Counted from the first letter of the stretch, positions 1-6,228 are shown. The stretch: DNA of 8,886 nucleotides from Nitrospirota bacterium (GCA_027456925.1 DAIDTZ010000375.1:1-8886); one strand, 5' to 3'. Translations and numbers: made by a program. Notes: a model not told the origin generated them from the sequence alone.

Positions 1-49
1 AAAAAGAACTCCCGGCGCGTTAAGATCAACAGAATAGGCTGGGAACGGC

Positions 50-63
50 CCCGGCTTACCGGG
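50..63 (-). other. Small stem-loop after the last gene, weak terminator candidate
   Basis: CCCGG-TAAG-CCGGG forms a 5-bp stem about 20 bases past the stop codon at 82. No T-run follows, so it is not a standard intrinsic terminator. The remaining bases 1-49 show nothing I can assign; TTCTTTTT at the minus-strand end of the window might belong to a terminator cut by the edge. Confidence 0.25.
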
Positions 64-81
64 CATATAAAATTATTGAAA

Positions 82-612
82 TTATTGTATCGAGTTCATA
101 TTGTTTGCTGGATCGTCGGCAGGAGCAGCTTTTATGTACATGGTTTCCATAATGGACAGGTCGATGTCGTATCCCAATTCCTGATTGGCTCTTCCGATGA
201 AGTGCAGAATATCTCTGATGTTCGTCGCCCCCTCAAAAAATATTTTGCGGTTTCCCTGCGTAGTGCTGATCAGTAAATTGTATCTCCCTCGAAATACTCC
301 GACCAGAAGCCAAAGGCCTGCCCCGACCATAAGCCAAAGGCCGATGGGGACCACGGGAATGTTGAAGGTATGGGAAGCAAGATGAAAGAAGTAGGCCCCG
401 ACTTCCGCCATGATGAACGCAGCAATAAGCAAAATCAGGCCCGTCACAATCAGCCCAAAACCGGCGAGAAACTGCAGAAACGGATGCCGTGCTATTGAAT
501 CATAGGACAACTTGATCCTCCGAATGTCCTCTTTCGGGACAGTCGCCGCAACCCTACTCCCCTCGAGGTAACTGATACCGGATGCAGAAATCTGTACCGT
601 TGAGCATCTCAT
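82..612 (-). CDS. Two-TM membrane protein of unknown function
   Basis: The chosen ATG at 612 gives 176 residues. The frame stays open to a GTG at 681, but that start would sit against the T-run of the MFS terminator and add 23 residues of unremarkable sequence. Neither start has a good ribosome site. The product begins with a short strand-rich segment (STVQISASGISYLEG, about residues 4-18 from the ATG). A membrane hairpin follows: one helix at about residues 47-70, a short loop, and a second at about 88-107. A second strand-rich cytoplasmic segment (YNLLISTTQGNRKIFFEG, about 111-128) and a helix ending near NQELGYDI come last. A small beta-rich domain split by a membrane hairpin recalls PH-like membrane proteins such as DUF6232, but I cannot assign it to a family. 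With a terminator before it, it must have its own weak promoter or rely on read-through. Confidence 0.6.
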   Translation of the reverse strand: MRCSTVQISASGISYLEGSRVAATVPKEDIRRIKLSYDSIARHPFLQFLAGFGLIVTGLILLIAAFIMAEVGAYFFHLASHTFNIPVVPIGLWLMVGAGLWLLVGVFRGRYNLLISTTQGNRKIFFEGATNIRDILHFIGRANQELGYDIDLSIMETMYIKAAPADDPANNMNSIQ

Positions 613-682
613 GATCGTTCGATAAAAAGCTCCGTGGAATAGAGGTCGTTCTGGAACGTTGCAATGCAAAGCCCAGCGCACG

Positions 683-703
683 AAAAACCCGCCCCCGGGT
701 TTT
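683..703 (-). terminator. Rho-independent terminator after the MFS gene, likely bidirectional
   Basis: The minus strand reads AAAACCCG, a GGGG loop, then CGGGTTTTT: an 8-bp perfect stem with A-run and T-run flanks, so it can work in both directions. It closes the MFS transcription unit. Confidence 0.85.
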
Positions 704-717
704 CAGCTCCGAGGGCA

Positions 718-735
718 GGTCCTAATGGTCCTAAT
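718..735. repeat. 9-bp tandem duplication
   Basis: GGTCCTAAT occurs twice head to tail between the MFS stop codon and its terminator. It is noncoding and probably a replication-slippage duplication. Confidence 0.6.
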
Positions 736-753
736 GACAGATATGCGGCTTGA

Positions 754-2268
754 CTAGACTTCTGCGAATTCTTTGGCTGCTTCCGCCGCTTCGGCGTCAA
801 CCTTGGCGTCCTTCTTGCCGACTGAGAGCACTGCGGCAATCACGTTCAGCGCCAGAAGCACGCCCATGACCACGATAAAACCCCGCATAAAGGCGTGATC
901 TTTCATATCAAGCGGGATGGCGTTGTTGCTGAAAACGTGTCGAACATCCCCATACCCCTTATCAGCAAGATATCTGTGCTCCAGTTTCGTGAAGATCAAG
1001 CCGGAGATGTCCACACCGAAGATCAGGCCAAGGGACCTCATCATATTCAAAACGCCGCCGGCCAGCCCGAGTTTTTCCCGGGGAGCGGATCCCATGATCG
1101 CGCTGTTGTTCGGCGGAGTGAACATGCCCATGCCGACACCCAGCAGTATCAGCTCACCGATCAGCAGCGGCAAGTGTGCCTGAGCTCCCAGAAACATGAG
1201 GGAAAAACAGGCGAGCCCGGCCACGAACATCCCGCTCGCCGTCATGATCCTCGCACCATACTTGTCGGAAATATGGCCAGAGAAGGGCGCAACGAGCGCC
1301 ATGGCAAGAGGAATAGGGGTAAGCAGGCTGCCCGTAAGCGCAGGGCTGTAGTTGAGCACCTTCTCAAGGTAAAACGGCATCAGGAACAGGACGGCAAAAA
1401 GGACATAATAGGACATCATGCCGGTCAGGTTGCCGATCAGGAACGTGCTGTTCTTGAACAGTTTCAAATCGATCAACGGATGCTTGACCCGGAGTTCCGT
1501 GATCACGAACAAGCCCAGCAGGATACAGGCATTCAGGAAGTAAACCATGATGGTAGTCGAACCCCATCCGAGATTGACTACTTCATTGAACGCCAGGACG
1601 AGAAATGCAAGCCCCGAAGCGAAGAACACCGTGCCGAGGTAGTCGATTGACTCCTTTTTCCCCGATTTTTCATTGGGAGGCAGAATATACAGGGCCGCGA
1701 CCGTGCCGAGAATGCCGATCGGGATATTGATATAAAACACGGAACGCCAGCCGATCGTGGAGATCAATACGCCGCCGACAAAAGGACCGACGGCCATGGC
1801 AATGGCCTGGACCGCGCCCTGGATGCCGATGGCCTTGCCCCGCTCATTCCCCGGGAAAGCCTGGGTAATAAGCGCAACGGAGTTCGCCTGCAAAAGCCCG
1901 GCGCCAACAGCCTGGAGCACGCGCGCCGCAATCAGCATAACCGCGGATGTGGACATCCCGCAAAAGAGCGACCCTACGGTAAAAACGACAAAACCGGCAT
2001 TGTACAGCTTGGATCTGCCGAACATGTCTGCAAGCCTTCCGAAAAAGGGAAGGAAGATAGTCAGAGTGAGCATGTACGACATTGCCACCCATTCGATAAG
2101 GGACATGGAAACATTGAACTCGTTTTTCAGGGTGGGCATGGCAACGTTGACAATGCTGACGTCCAGGGCCGACATAGTGGCGCCGATAAGGACGTTGATC
2201 AGAATGAACCATTTCCAGGCAGGCCTAGCGGAGAAAAACGGATGGGGAAACTGTAATAACTTTTTCAT
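754..2268 (-). CDS. MFS multidrug efflux transporter, DHA2 (EmrB/QacA) family
   Basis: This 504-residue protein has about 14 membrane helices, the right size for the 14-TM drug:H+ antiporter family. Family motifs are clear: LDVSIVNVAMP (35-45, motif D1 with the conserved Asp in TM1), GRLADMFGRSK (77-87, motif A loop), RVLQAVGAG (116-124, motif B with the proton-relay Arg), GPFVGGVL (161-168, antiporter motif C) and GWRSVFYINIPIGI (173-186), which is characteristic of DHA2. It should export lipophilic drugs or metabolites using proton motive force; the substrate is not predictable. No emrA-like membrane-fusion gene or TetR/MarR regulator is adjacent, which argues against a full tripartite pump encoded here. 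GAGGAG lies about 11 bases before the ATG. A strong hairpin terminator follows the stop by about 50 bases. Confidence 0.92.
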   Translation of the reverse strand: MKKLLQFPHPFFSARPAWKWFILINVLIGATMSALDVSIVNVAMPTLKNEFNVSMSLIEWVAMSYMLTLTIFLPFFGRLADMFGRSKLYNAGFVVFTVGSLFCGMSTSAVMLIAARVLQAVGAGLLQANSVALITQAFPGNERGKAIGIQGAVQAIAMAVGPFVGGVLISTIGWRSVFYINIPIGILGTVAALYILPPNEKSGKKESIDYLGTVFFASGLAFLVLAFNEVVNLGWGSTTIMVYFLNACILLGLFVITELRVKHPLIDLKLFKNSTFLIGNLTGMMSYYVLFAVLFLMPFYLEKVLNYSPALTGSLLTPIPLAMALVAPFSGHISDKYGARIMTASGMFVAGLACFSLMFLGAQAHLPLLIGELILLGVGMGMFTPPNNSAIMGSAPREKLGLAGGVLNMMRSLGLIFGVDISGLIFTKLEHRYLADKGYGDVRHVFSNNAIPLDMKDHAFMRGFIVVMGVLLALNVIAAVLSVGKKDAKVDAEAAEAAKEFAEV

Positions 2269-2294
2269 AACAGTGACATCTCCTCTCTAAAAAT

Positions 2295-2323
2295 AATATA
2301 AACCCATTAAAGGAACAACACAA
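2295..2323 (-). promoter_or_regulatory. Candidate sigma-70 promoter of the MFS transporter gene
   Basis: On the minus strand TTGTGT (2318-2323) and TATATT (2295-2300) are 17 bases apart. The -10 matches five of six consensus bases and the -35 three of six. It starts just after the preceding stop codon, leaving a leader of about 20 bases with GAGGAG before the MFS start. It could give the transporter its own expression in addition to read-through. Confidence 0.35.
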
Positions 2324-2326
2324 GCG

Positions 2327-2797
2327 TCATACTTCACGACAATGGCCGATGCCGGGCGCACGCGTGAAACATCGGTAGACACTTTTGGGTTTAGGAGTCC
2401 TGTTCATCCGCGGGACCAGGACGATCCGCGGCTTGAGCCGGTAGAAAACGCTTGTTTGAGCCTTCGTCTCGACTGCATCCGGGGGGACCGGGTCCGTTCC
2501 CTTCACGCCGCCGTATCTCGGATCTCCAGCAGGGTCAAACTCCCCCCACATGCCGGTCTGGCCGATGTAACTGAAGAATTCAGTGGCGCTGTAACGGCTT
2601 TCCTTTTCCCTTTGCGAAGCTGAGGCCGGACTGATGTTGACAAACTGGAGCATGCTGAACATCAGCATGAGCAGCATCGAGCCGATGAAACGCATACTGC
2701 CCAGTCTGGCGTAATGCGCGAGTCTGGTAAATTGCGCAAGTCTGGCATAGTGCAGCAGCCTGACAAAATGTATGAGTGCGTGGATATGGATATGCAT
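2327..2797 (-). CDS. Small exported protein of unknown function with repeat-bearing leader
   Basis: I do not recognise the 96-residue mature part of this 156-residue protein. The N-terminus is MHIHIH, then a stretch with arginine every six residues (R13, R19, R25, R31), then RFIGS and a hydrophobic core (about 41-53) ending in PASA (57-60), a likely signal peptidase I site. This leader matches that of the TIGR02186-like protein (MHIHLH, RFIGS, MLLLML, PASA), so the two share an ancestor there. The mature region has an aromatic/Gly stretch (EFFSYIGQTGMWGEFDP, 73-89) and a basic, Pro-rich C-terminus with two cysteines (C143, C153). GGGAG is five bases before the ATG. It lies 36 bases after the 415-residue gene and 58 bases before the MFS gene, so it is probably in that operon. 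It may be a chimera of a duplicated leader and an unrelated domain. Confidence 0.65.
   Translation of the reverse strand: MHIHIHALIHFVRLLHYARLAQFTRLAHYARLGSMRFIGSMLLMLMFSMLQFVNISPASASQREKESRYSATEFFSYIGQTGMWGEFDPAGDPRYGGVKGTDPVPPDAVETKAQTSVFYRLKPRIVLVPRMNRTPKPKSVYRCFTRAPGIGHCREV
2693..2764 (-). repeat. Four 18-bp tandem repeats in the leader of the small exported protein
   Basis: Codons 12-35 form four units of six codons: VRLLHY, ARLAQF, TRLAHY, ARLGSM. At DNA level units share a core like CCAGACT-GCGCA. The first and last units are more diverged. The array is absent from the otherwise similar leader of the gene at 6271-7107, so it looks like a local expansion of the n-region. Confidence 0.75.
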
Positions 2798-2833
2798 TAC
2801 TGCTCCCTAAAAAAACGATTCCGATTTCGCCGG

Positions 2834-4081
2834 TCACTCCGGATAAGCGACCCCTCTCGGGATCTCTGCCTGTTCCTTTCGCACGGGCCAATACCAGAGC
2901 GTCCCGTCTATCATCATGAGAAGCCCAGCCGCAATGAGCCAGAGATTGAACGATGTCAGCAGGCCAAATCCAAAATAGTTTATGACACCGATTCCGATGC
3001 TCAGAAAAGAGATGCCCGTCCGGATAAAGGCCAGCCCGGTCCGTGCGCGGGCATAGATGGTGCGGTAACAAGCAGCTATCGTCCGCTGGGCAGCCAGAAC
3101 ATTCCGCTCCCGCGCAAACATGGTGCGCACTTTGCTCGATGGTGACGGATACAGATAGGTGCTGTGCTCGGAAAGATAATCTCCCATGCGGGCAAGCATC
3201 GTGCCCTGTGTTTGGCGCTTGATTCCCGTGTTTTCCAGAAGATGGTAATTTTCGAGGAATTGAATCGTTGTCGCAGTGACCTCAACCAGCGTCTGGTGCC
3301 CCGGAGGGGTCAGGCGGGATTGCCGCACGTTCAGATACTTGGGAAGGCCGTAAAAGGTGATCACGAGCCCGATTATCAGCACGGAGAAATACAGATGAGG
3401 GGAACTGCTGGCGTTTTTCGTCTGGAGCAAGGTATTGGAAAGCGCAATCGTGCCCAACCCCCAGCGCTGAAAGGCAAGGCCGGTCCTGGCGCTCGCAAGG
3501 TCGGTACGGTAGCAGGCGAGTCGCGTCCTCCAGTAGGCCATCGTATTGCGCCAGTAGGCGAGGCCCGTCCGTTCCGTGCCGATCAACAGCCCCGGTTTAG
3601 CATGAAGATAGTCCTGGATAAACCACTGGATATCGGAATCAAGCGTGACCCGGAATTCGAACCGATCGGCCGTTATATATTTTTTTACGTCTTCTCTCGT
3701 TGCGGGACTTTCGGGATTTCTCGCAGCAATGACCACGGTCCCGCTTCGGTCTTTGATCACGGGCATCCATTGGTTCGTTGAAAGGACGTCGTCACTGAGG
3801 CCGCTCAAAAGCTCGGGGGGAATGGGAAGACGCTCGTCATATTCAATGGACGGGCATTTGTAATACGCGGCAAGCGCCTCAAGCAGCTGGTGCTTAGGCA
3901 CACCGTATTCCGCGAGCAGCAGCCTCTCGAGATCGATCCCCCGCGCCTTGGCAACGAGCGTCGCCTCTTCAAGCGAGCTCCGGTTCAGGATTCCCCGCTC
4001 AACTAAAGAAGAAAATTCCGGACCTCTCTGCACATCGGCATCCGCCAGATCATTGCTTATGTTCAATAGCTCGTTATTCAT
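2834..4081 (-). CDS. GspE/MshE N-domain protein with two arginine-ladder DUF202-like membrane modules
   Basis: This 415-residue paralogue of the upstream gene has the same order. A GspE_N/MshEN-like domain (about 26-160) has markers GIDLERLLLAEYGVPKHQLLEAL (48-70), YYKCPSIEYDE (73-83) and a closing helix (150-160). Two ladder-plus-hairpin modules follow. Ladder arginines are at 171, 178, 185, 192, 199, 206 and at 319, 326, 333, 340, 347, 354. The first module has lost the final RTG (RWG at 206-208) and its hairpin is more divergent (about 207-250). The second is canonical (RTGLAFIRTG, 347-356) with helices to about 399. About four TM helices are expected. Its ATG lies inside the stop region of the upstream gene (ATGAATAA, 8-base overlap) with no strong ribosome site, so translation is probably coupled and the proteins likely assemble together. 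Function unknown; no ATPase or enzymatic motif is visible. Confidence 0.7.
   Translation of the reverse strand: MNNELLNISNDLADADVQRGPEFSSLVERGILNRSSLEEATLVAKARGIDLERLLLAEYGVPKHQLLEALAAYYKCPSIEYDERLPIPPELLSGLSDDVLSTNQWMPVIKDRSGTVVIAARNPESPATREDVKKYITADRFEFRVTLDSDIQWFIQDYLHAKPGLLIGTERTGLAYWRNTMAYWRTRLACYRTDLASARTGLAFQRWGLGTIALSNTLLQTKNASSSPHLYFSVLIIGLVITFYGLPKYLNVRQSRLTPPGHQTLVEVTATTIQFLENYHLLENTGIKRQTQGTMLARMGDYLSEHSTYLYPSPSSKVRTMFARERNVLAAQRTIAACYRTIYARARTGLAFIRTGISFLSIGIGVINYFGFGLLTSFNLWLIAAGLLMMIDGTLWYWPVRKEQAEIPRGVAYPE
3017..3127 (-). repeat. Arginine-ladder heptads, module 2 of the 415-residue protein
   Basis: Residues 319-355 read RTMFARE, RNVLAAQ, RTIAACY, RTIYARA, RTGLAFI, RT, ending in a canonical RTG before the two membrane helices. 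Arginines are exactly seven residues apart. Confidence 0.7.
3461..3571 (-). repeat. Arginine-ladder heptads, module 1 of the 415-residue protein
   Basis: Residues 171-207 read RTGLAYW, RNTMAYW, RTRLACY, RTDLASA, RTGLAFQ, RW. The period is again exactly seven residues, but aromatic residues (YW, CY) fill the last positions of the first units and the terminal RTG has become RWG. Confidence 0.7.
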
Positions 4082-5717
4082 TTTGGTTAAAAATAACGGT
4101 TCCCCATTTATTCGTCGGCACGCCGTAATCGGGAAGCGTTATCTCCATATCACCATTGCAATAAGGGTACTCCGCTCTCGTTCTTTTGGCCGGGATGGCC
4201 CAGTAGTACCCGTCAGCAATCAACACAAGACCGAGGACGATCAAGATGATGTTAAAAAACGTCCAGCCGACCGAAGCCTCGCCGAAATATACCATAAGGC
4301 CCGCGCCAACAGCCGTAATGCTCATCCCGGTCCGGACAAATGCCAAACCCGTTCGGGTCACCGCCATGACTGAGCGAAGCCTGGCCATTACGCATCGCCG
4401 GTCCGCAAGAACAGTCCGCTCGAGTGCGAGGCCGGTCGTGGCCCATATGCCCGGCAAATGGGAAGCACGGACCGGCGGACTTGCATTGTCTTTTTTGGGC
4501 CCGGTGCGGTTATGCCGGAGCGGGAAAACCCTGTCCCAGATGTTTTCCTTGTTGACCGCGTCAATCACGGATTTAAAACTGTCTATGCCGGACCGCCTTC
4601 CGCCGAGATACCAGTAGAACCCTTCCGCAGACATCAACAGACCCGCAACAATGAGCGACACATCGAGAATCGTCCACCTGCTGGTGTGAAATTCCCGGAG
4701 CAGTCCGACACCGAGTCCGATGAAGGCAACTCCTGTCCTCGTAAAAGCGAGCCCTGTCCGGGCCCGCGCCAGTTTGGTCCTGTGGCCTGCCAGGGAGGTC
4801 CGTTCCTCAGCCATGTCGGTCCTGTCGGAGGCAAGAAACCTTCGTCGCATGACAGGCGAAAGGTTTTCCCACCCCGCCCGAAGCGCTTCTGCGCCCATGA
4901 CAACGCCGCTGCGGTTGAACACGGGGTTTCCCTCTGAGTTCATGGACTCCTGCAGCACGCAGGCGCCCCAGGAAGGCTCGGTACAGGAAGAATCAATCGG
5001 TTTTTTTGCTATCTTTCGAGCCGGGAAATACCATTTCAGTCCGTCGTAGAGCATGATAATGCCTGCGACAAAAAGCGGCGCCTCGAGAACGGCAAAAACG
5101 CCTAGGCCGAACACTCTGAGGAACAAGAGGGCGATAATGATAAACGAGACACCGGTCCTGATGAACGCCAGGCCCGTTCTTCCCTTGGCGAATAAGGTCC
5201 GGTAATGCGCATAGGTTGACCGCCGGTAGGCGAAATAGGTCCTCACCCGTGCCAGGGGCGTCCTCCCGCCGGCGAAAGAAAACCGGGGATTAACATCGAA
5301 ATTGTGCTCGATGATTCGAATAATGTCGGAGGGAAGGGCAACAATAAAATCGATCTGGTGAACGCCCAGCGTCTTTTTGATGTCGTCAATCACCCGTTTA
5401 TCGTCGGGAAGGTAGGCGATCACTTCGGCCCGCTCCTGCCTGACCGATCGCGGAAACCAGAGAGCCTGCTTAAGCTTCTCCATGTCCAGGCGCAACGTGA
5501 CGAAATACGAAGCGATGACGCTTTCATCGTATTCCACGAAGGGAAGCCCGTAGAATTCGGACAGACAAAAGAGGATCTCGTGTTTGGCCACGCCCTTTCG
5601 AAGGAGCAGTTCTTCCAGGGCGATGCCGGAGAATGTTGCTTCCCGTGCGAAGACATGGAGTTCGTCTTCGGAAAGAATGCTTCTTCTGAGAAGTCTGCTA
5701 AATTTTTTTTTCAACAT
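4074..5717 (-). CDS. GspE/MshE N-domain protein with three arginine-ladder DUF202-like membrane modules
   Basis: This 547-residue protein has no assigned function. Residues about 12-140 resemble the N-terminal domain of type II secretion/type IV pilus ATPases (GspE_N/MshEN). Markers are LEELLLRKGVAKHEILFCL (34-52), FYGLPFVEYDE (55-65), a strand-rich middle and the closing DIIRIIEHNF (131-140). No Walker motifs follow. Instead come three copies of one module: a heptad ladder R-T-x-x-A-x-x, then RTGLAF-x-RTG, then two membrane helices. Ladder arginines are at 152, 159, 166, 173, 180, 187; at 292, 299, 306, 313, 320, 327; and at 434, 441, 448, 455, 462. Hairpins span about 188-232, 328-372 and 463-508, so about six TM helices. 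The RT-LAF-RTG core recalls DUF202 (YidH-like). AGGAA lies eight bases before the ATG. It overlaps the next, related gene by 8 bases. A sensory or scaffolding membrane role is only a guess. Confidence 0.7.
   Translation of the reverse strand: MLKKKFSRLLRRSILSEDELHVFAREATFSGIALEELLLRKGVAKHEILFCLSEFYGLPFVEYDESVIASYFVTLRLDMEKLKQALWFPRSVRQERAEVIAYLPDDKRVIDDIKKTLGVHQIDFIVALPSDIIRIIEHNFDVNPRFSFAGGRTPLARVRTYFAYRRSTYAHYRTLFAKGRTGLAFIRTGVSFIIIALLFLRVFGLGVFAVLEAPLFVAGIIMLYDGLKWYFPARKIAKKPIDSSCTEPSWGACVLQESMNSEGNPVFNRSGVVMGAEALRAGWENLSPVMRRRFLASDRTDMAEERTSLAGHRTKLARARTGLAFTRTGVAFIGLGVGLLREFHTSRWTILDVSLIVAGLLMSAEGFYWYLGGRRSGIDSFKSVIDAVNKENIWDRVFPLRHNRTGPKKDNASPPVRASHLPGIWATTGLALERTVLADRRCVMARLRSVMAVTRTGLAFVRTGMSITAVGAGLMVYFGEASVGWTFFNIILIVLGLVLIADGYYWAIPAKRTRAEYPYCNGDMEITLPDYGVPTNKWGTVIFNQNE
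4326..4439 (-). repeat. Arginine-ladder heptads, module 3 of the 547-residue protein
   Basis: Residues 427-464 read TTGLALE, RTVLADR, RCVMARL, RSVMAVT, RTGLAFV, RTG. The first unit has lost its arginine and the middle units are RC/RS rather than RT, so this is the most degenerate ladder of the three. The RTGLAF-x-RTG end remains intact. Confidence 0.7.
4734..4844 (-). repeat. Arginine-ladder heptads, module 2 of the 547-residue protein
   Basis: Residues 292-328 read RRFLASD, RTDMAEE, RTSLAGH, RTKLARA, RTGLAFT, RTG, with a 21-base period. The sixth and seventh positions are more acidic than in module 1 (SD, EE), so partner or helix-face preference may differ. Confidence 0.75.
5148..5264 (-). 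repeat. Arginine-ladder heptads, module 1 of the 547-residue protein
   Basis: Codons for residues 152-190 repeat with a 21-base period: RTPLARV, RTYFAYR, RSTYAHY, RTLFAKG, RTGLAFI, RTG. Arg is invariant, Thr/Ser follows, and Ala is fixed at the fifth position. Third codon positions vary, so the repeat is kept at protein level. Confidence 0.75.
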
Positions 5718-5831
5718 AGTGACATTCCTGCAGCCGGGTGGAGAGGATGAACGTCTTCTCGTGAATTATTCGATTAACCTGAGATACCGATTTCCTTTAC
5801 CCGTTATTTCTCAATCGTTCACGCTACGCGA

Positions 5832-6035
5832 TTAAGCCTTCTTTTCTTCTATTTTTTCCACCGCTGTTTTTTCTACCGCAGCAGCCTCCTGTCCTTCTTT
5901 CATTGCTTTCTTGAATTCCTTGATGCTCTTACCGAGCCCTGCTCCCAGTTCCGGGAGTTTTCCCGGGCCAAAGATGACCAGGACGATCACGAGAATCAGA
6001 ATCAGATGCATCGGTTGCGCTAATCCTTCAAACAT
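5832..6035 (-). CDS. tatA: Sec-independent (twin-arginine) translocase subunit TatA/TatE
   Basis: This 67-residue protein has the full TatA plan. A short N-terminus leads into one membrane helix (about residues 9-22), then the FGPGKLPELG hinge (22-31), an amphipathic helix GLGKSIKEFKKAM (33-45) and a charged, Glu/Lys/Ala-rich cytoplasmic tail. TatA oligomerises to form the passage for folded proteins with twin-arginine signals, working with TatC. The short length and lack of a long acidic tail favour TatA/E over TatB. AAGGAG is seven bases before the ATG. No tatC or tatB is adjacent, so this is an orphan copy; tatC presumably lies elsewhere. The 114-base gap to the next gene carries no clear terminator, so co-transcription with the downstream pair is possible. 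Confidence 0.93.
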   Translation of the reverse strand: MFEGLAQPMHLILILVIVLVIFGPGKLPELGAGLGKSIKEFKKAMKEGQEAAAVEKTAVEKIEEKKA

Positions 6036-6115
6036 TATTTACTCCTTTTCCCTGCTCTTTTATTGACGCGAATTGAATGAGAGGCTTGCCTCCTCCCTGC
6101 TACACATCAAATTGC

Positions 6116-6144
6116 AATGTACCACAAAATAACTTCACGTGCAA
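6116..6144 (-). promoter_or_regulatory. Candidate sigma-70 promoter of tatA
   Basis: On the minus strand TTGCAC (-35-like, 6139-6144) and TACATT (-10-like, 6116-6121) are separated by exactly 17 bases, with an upstream T-rich stretch. It lies between the operon terminator and tatA. Each hexamer is only a moderate match. The leader of about 75 bases contains a small hairpin (GAGGC/GCCTC, 6091-6102). Confidence 0.35.
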
Positions 6145-6177
6145 AAAAAATTCTCTTTATTCCCCGTGTTATTTGAC

Positions 6178-6228
6178 AAAAAACCGCGCTTTATGACGCC
6201 CCAACCACCTACCGGGCAGGGCGCGCGG
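6178..6228 (-). terminator. Probable rho-independent terminator of the usp-tauE operon
   Basis: On the minus strand CCGCGC-GCCC pairs with GGGC and, after an eight-base bulge, with GCGCGG, which is followed directly by six Ts. The bulge and the long loop make it imperfect, but the GC-rich base plus T-run is the expected form. It overlaps the end of the truncated usp fragment and separates this operon from tatA. Confidence 0.5.

Noticed and set aside
895..1650. Long plus-strand open frame (251 codons) opposite the MFS gene
   Set aside because: Its translation is low-complexity and rich in His, Gln, Arg and Asp with no hydrophobic core, typical of an antisense shadow; the minus frame has unmistakable MFS motifs.
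2693..2764. CRISPR array
   Set aside because: Units are 18 bp, contiguous without spacers, and in frame within a coding leader.
2618..2797. Twin-arginine (Tat) signal in the small exported protein, suggested by the nearby tatA
   Set aside because: The leader has many arginines but no RR pair or S/T-RR-x-F-L-K motif; the sister leader also lacks it. A Sec-type signal is the better reading.
2798..2833. T7 run between the 415-residue gene and the small exported protein as a terminator
   Set aside because: Only 3-4 bp stems (CCGG or CCG/CGG) can be drawn before the T-run, too weak for an intrinsic terminator, so read-through is expected.
3164..3781. Plus-strand open frame of 205 codons opposite the 415-residue gene
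   Set aside because: No ribosome site or domain features; the opposite strand encodes the repeat-bearing protein with period-7 structure conserved at amino acid level.
5718..5831. Promoter or terminator in the gap between tatA and the 547-residue gene
   Set aside because: TTGAGA has no -10 at proper spacing and the AATCG/CGATT inverted repeat lacks a strong stem or T-run, so neither is supportable.
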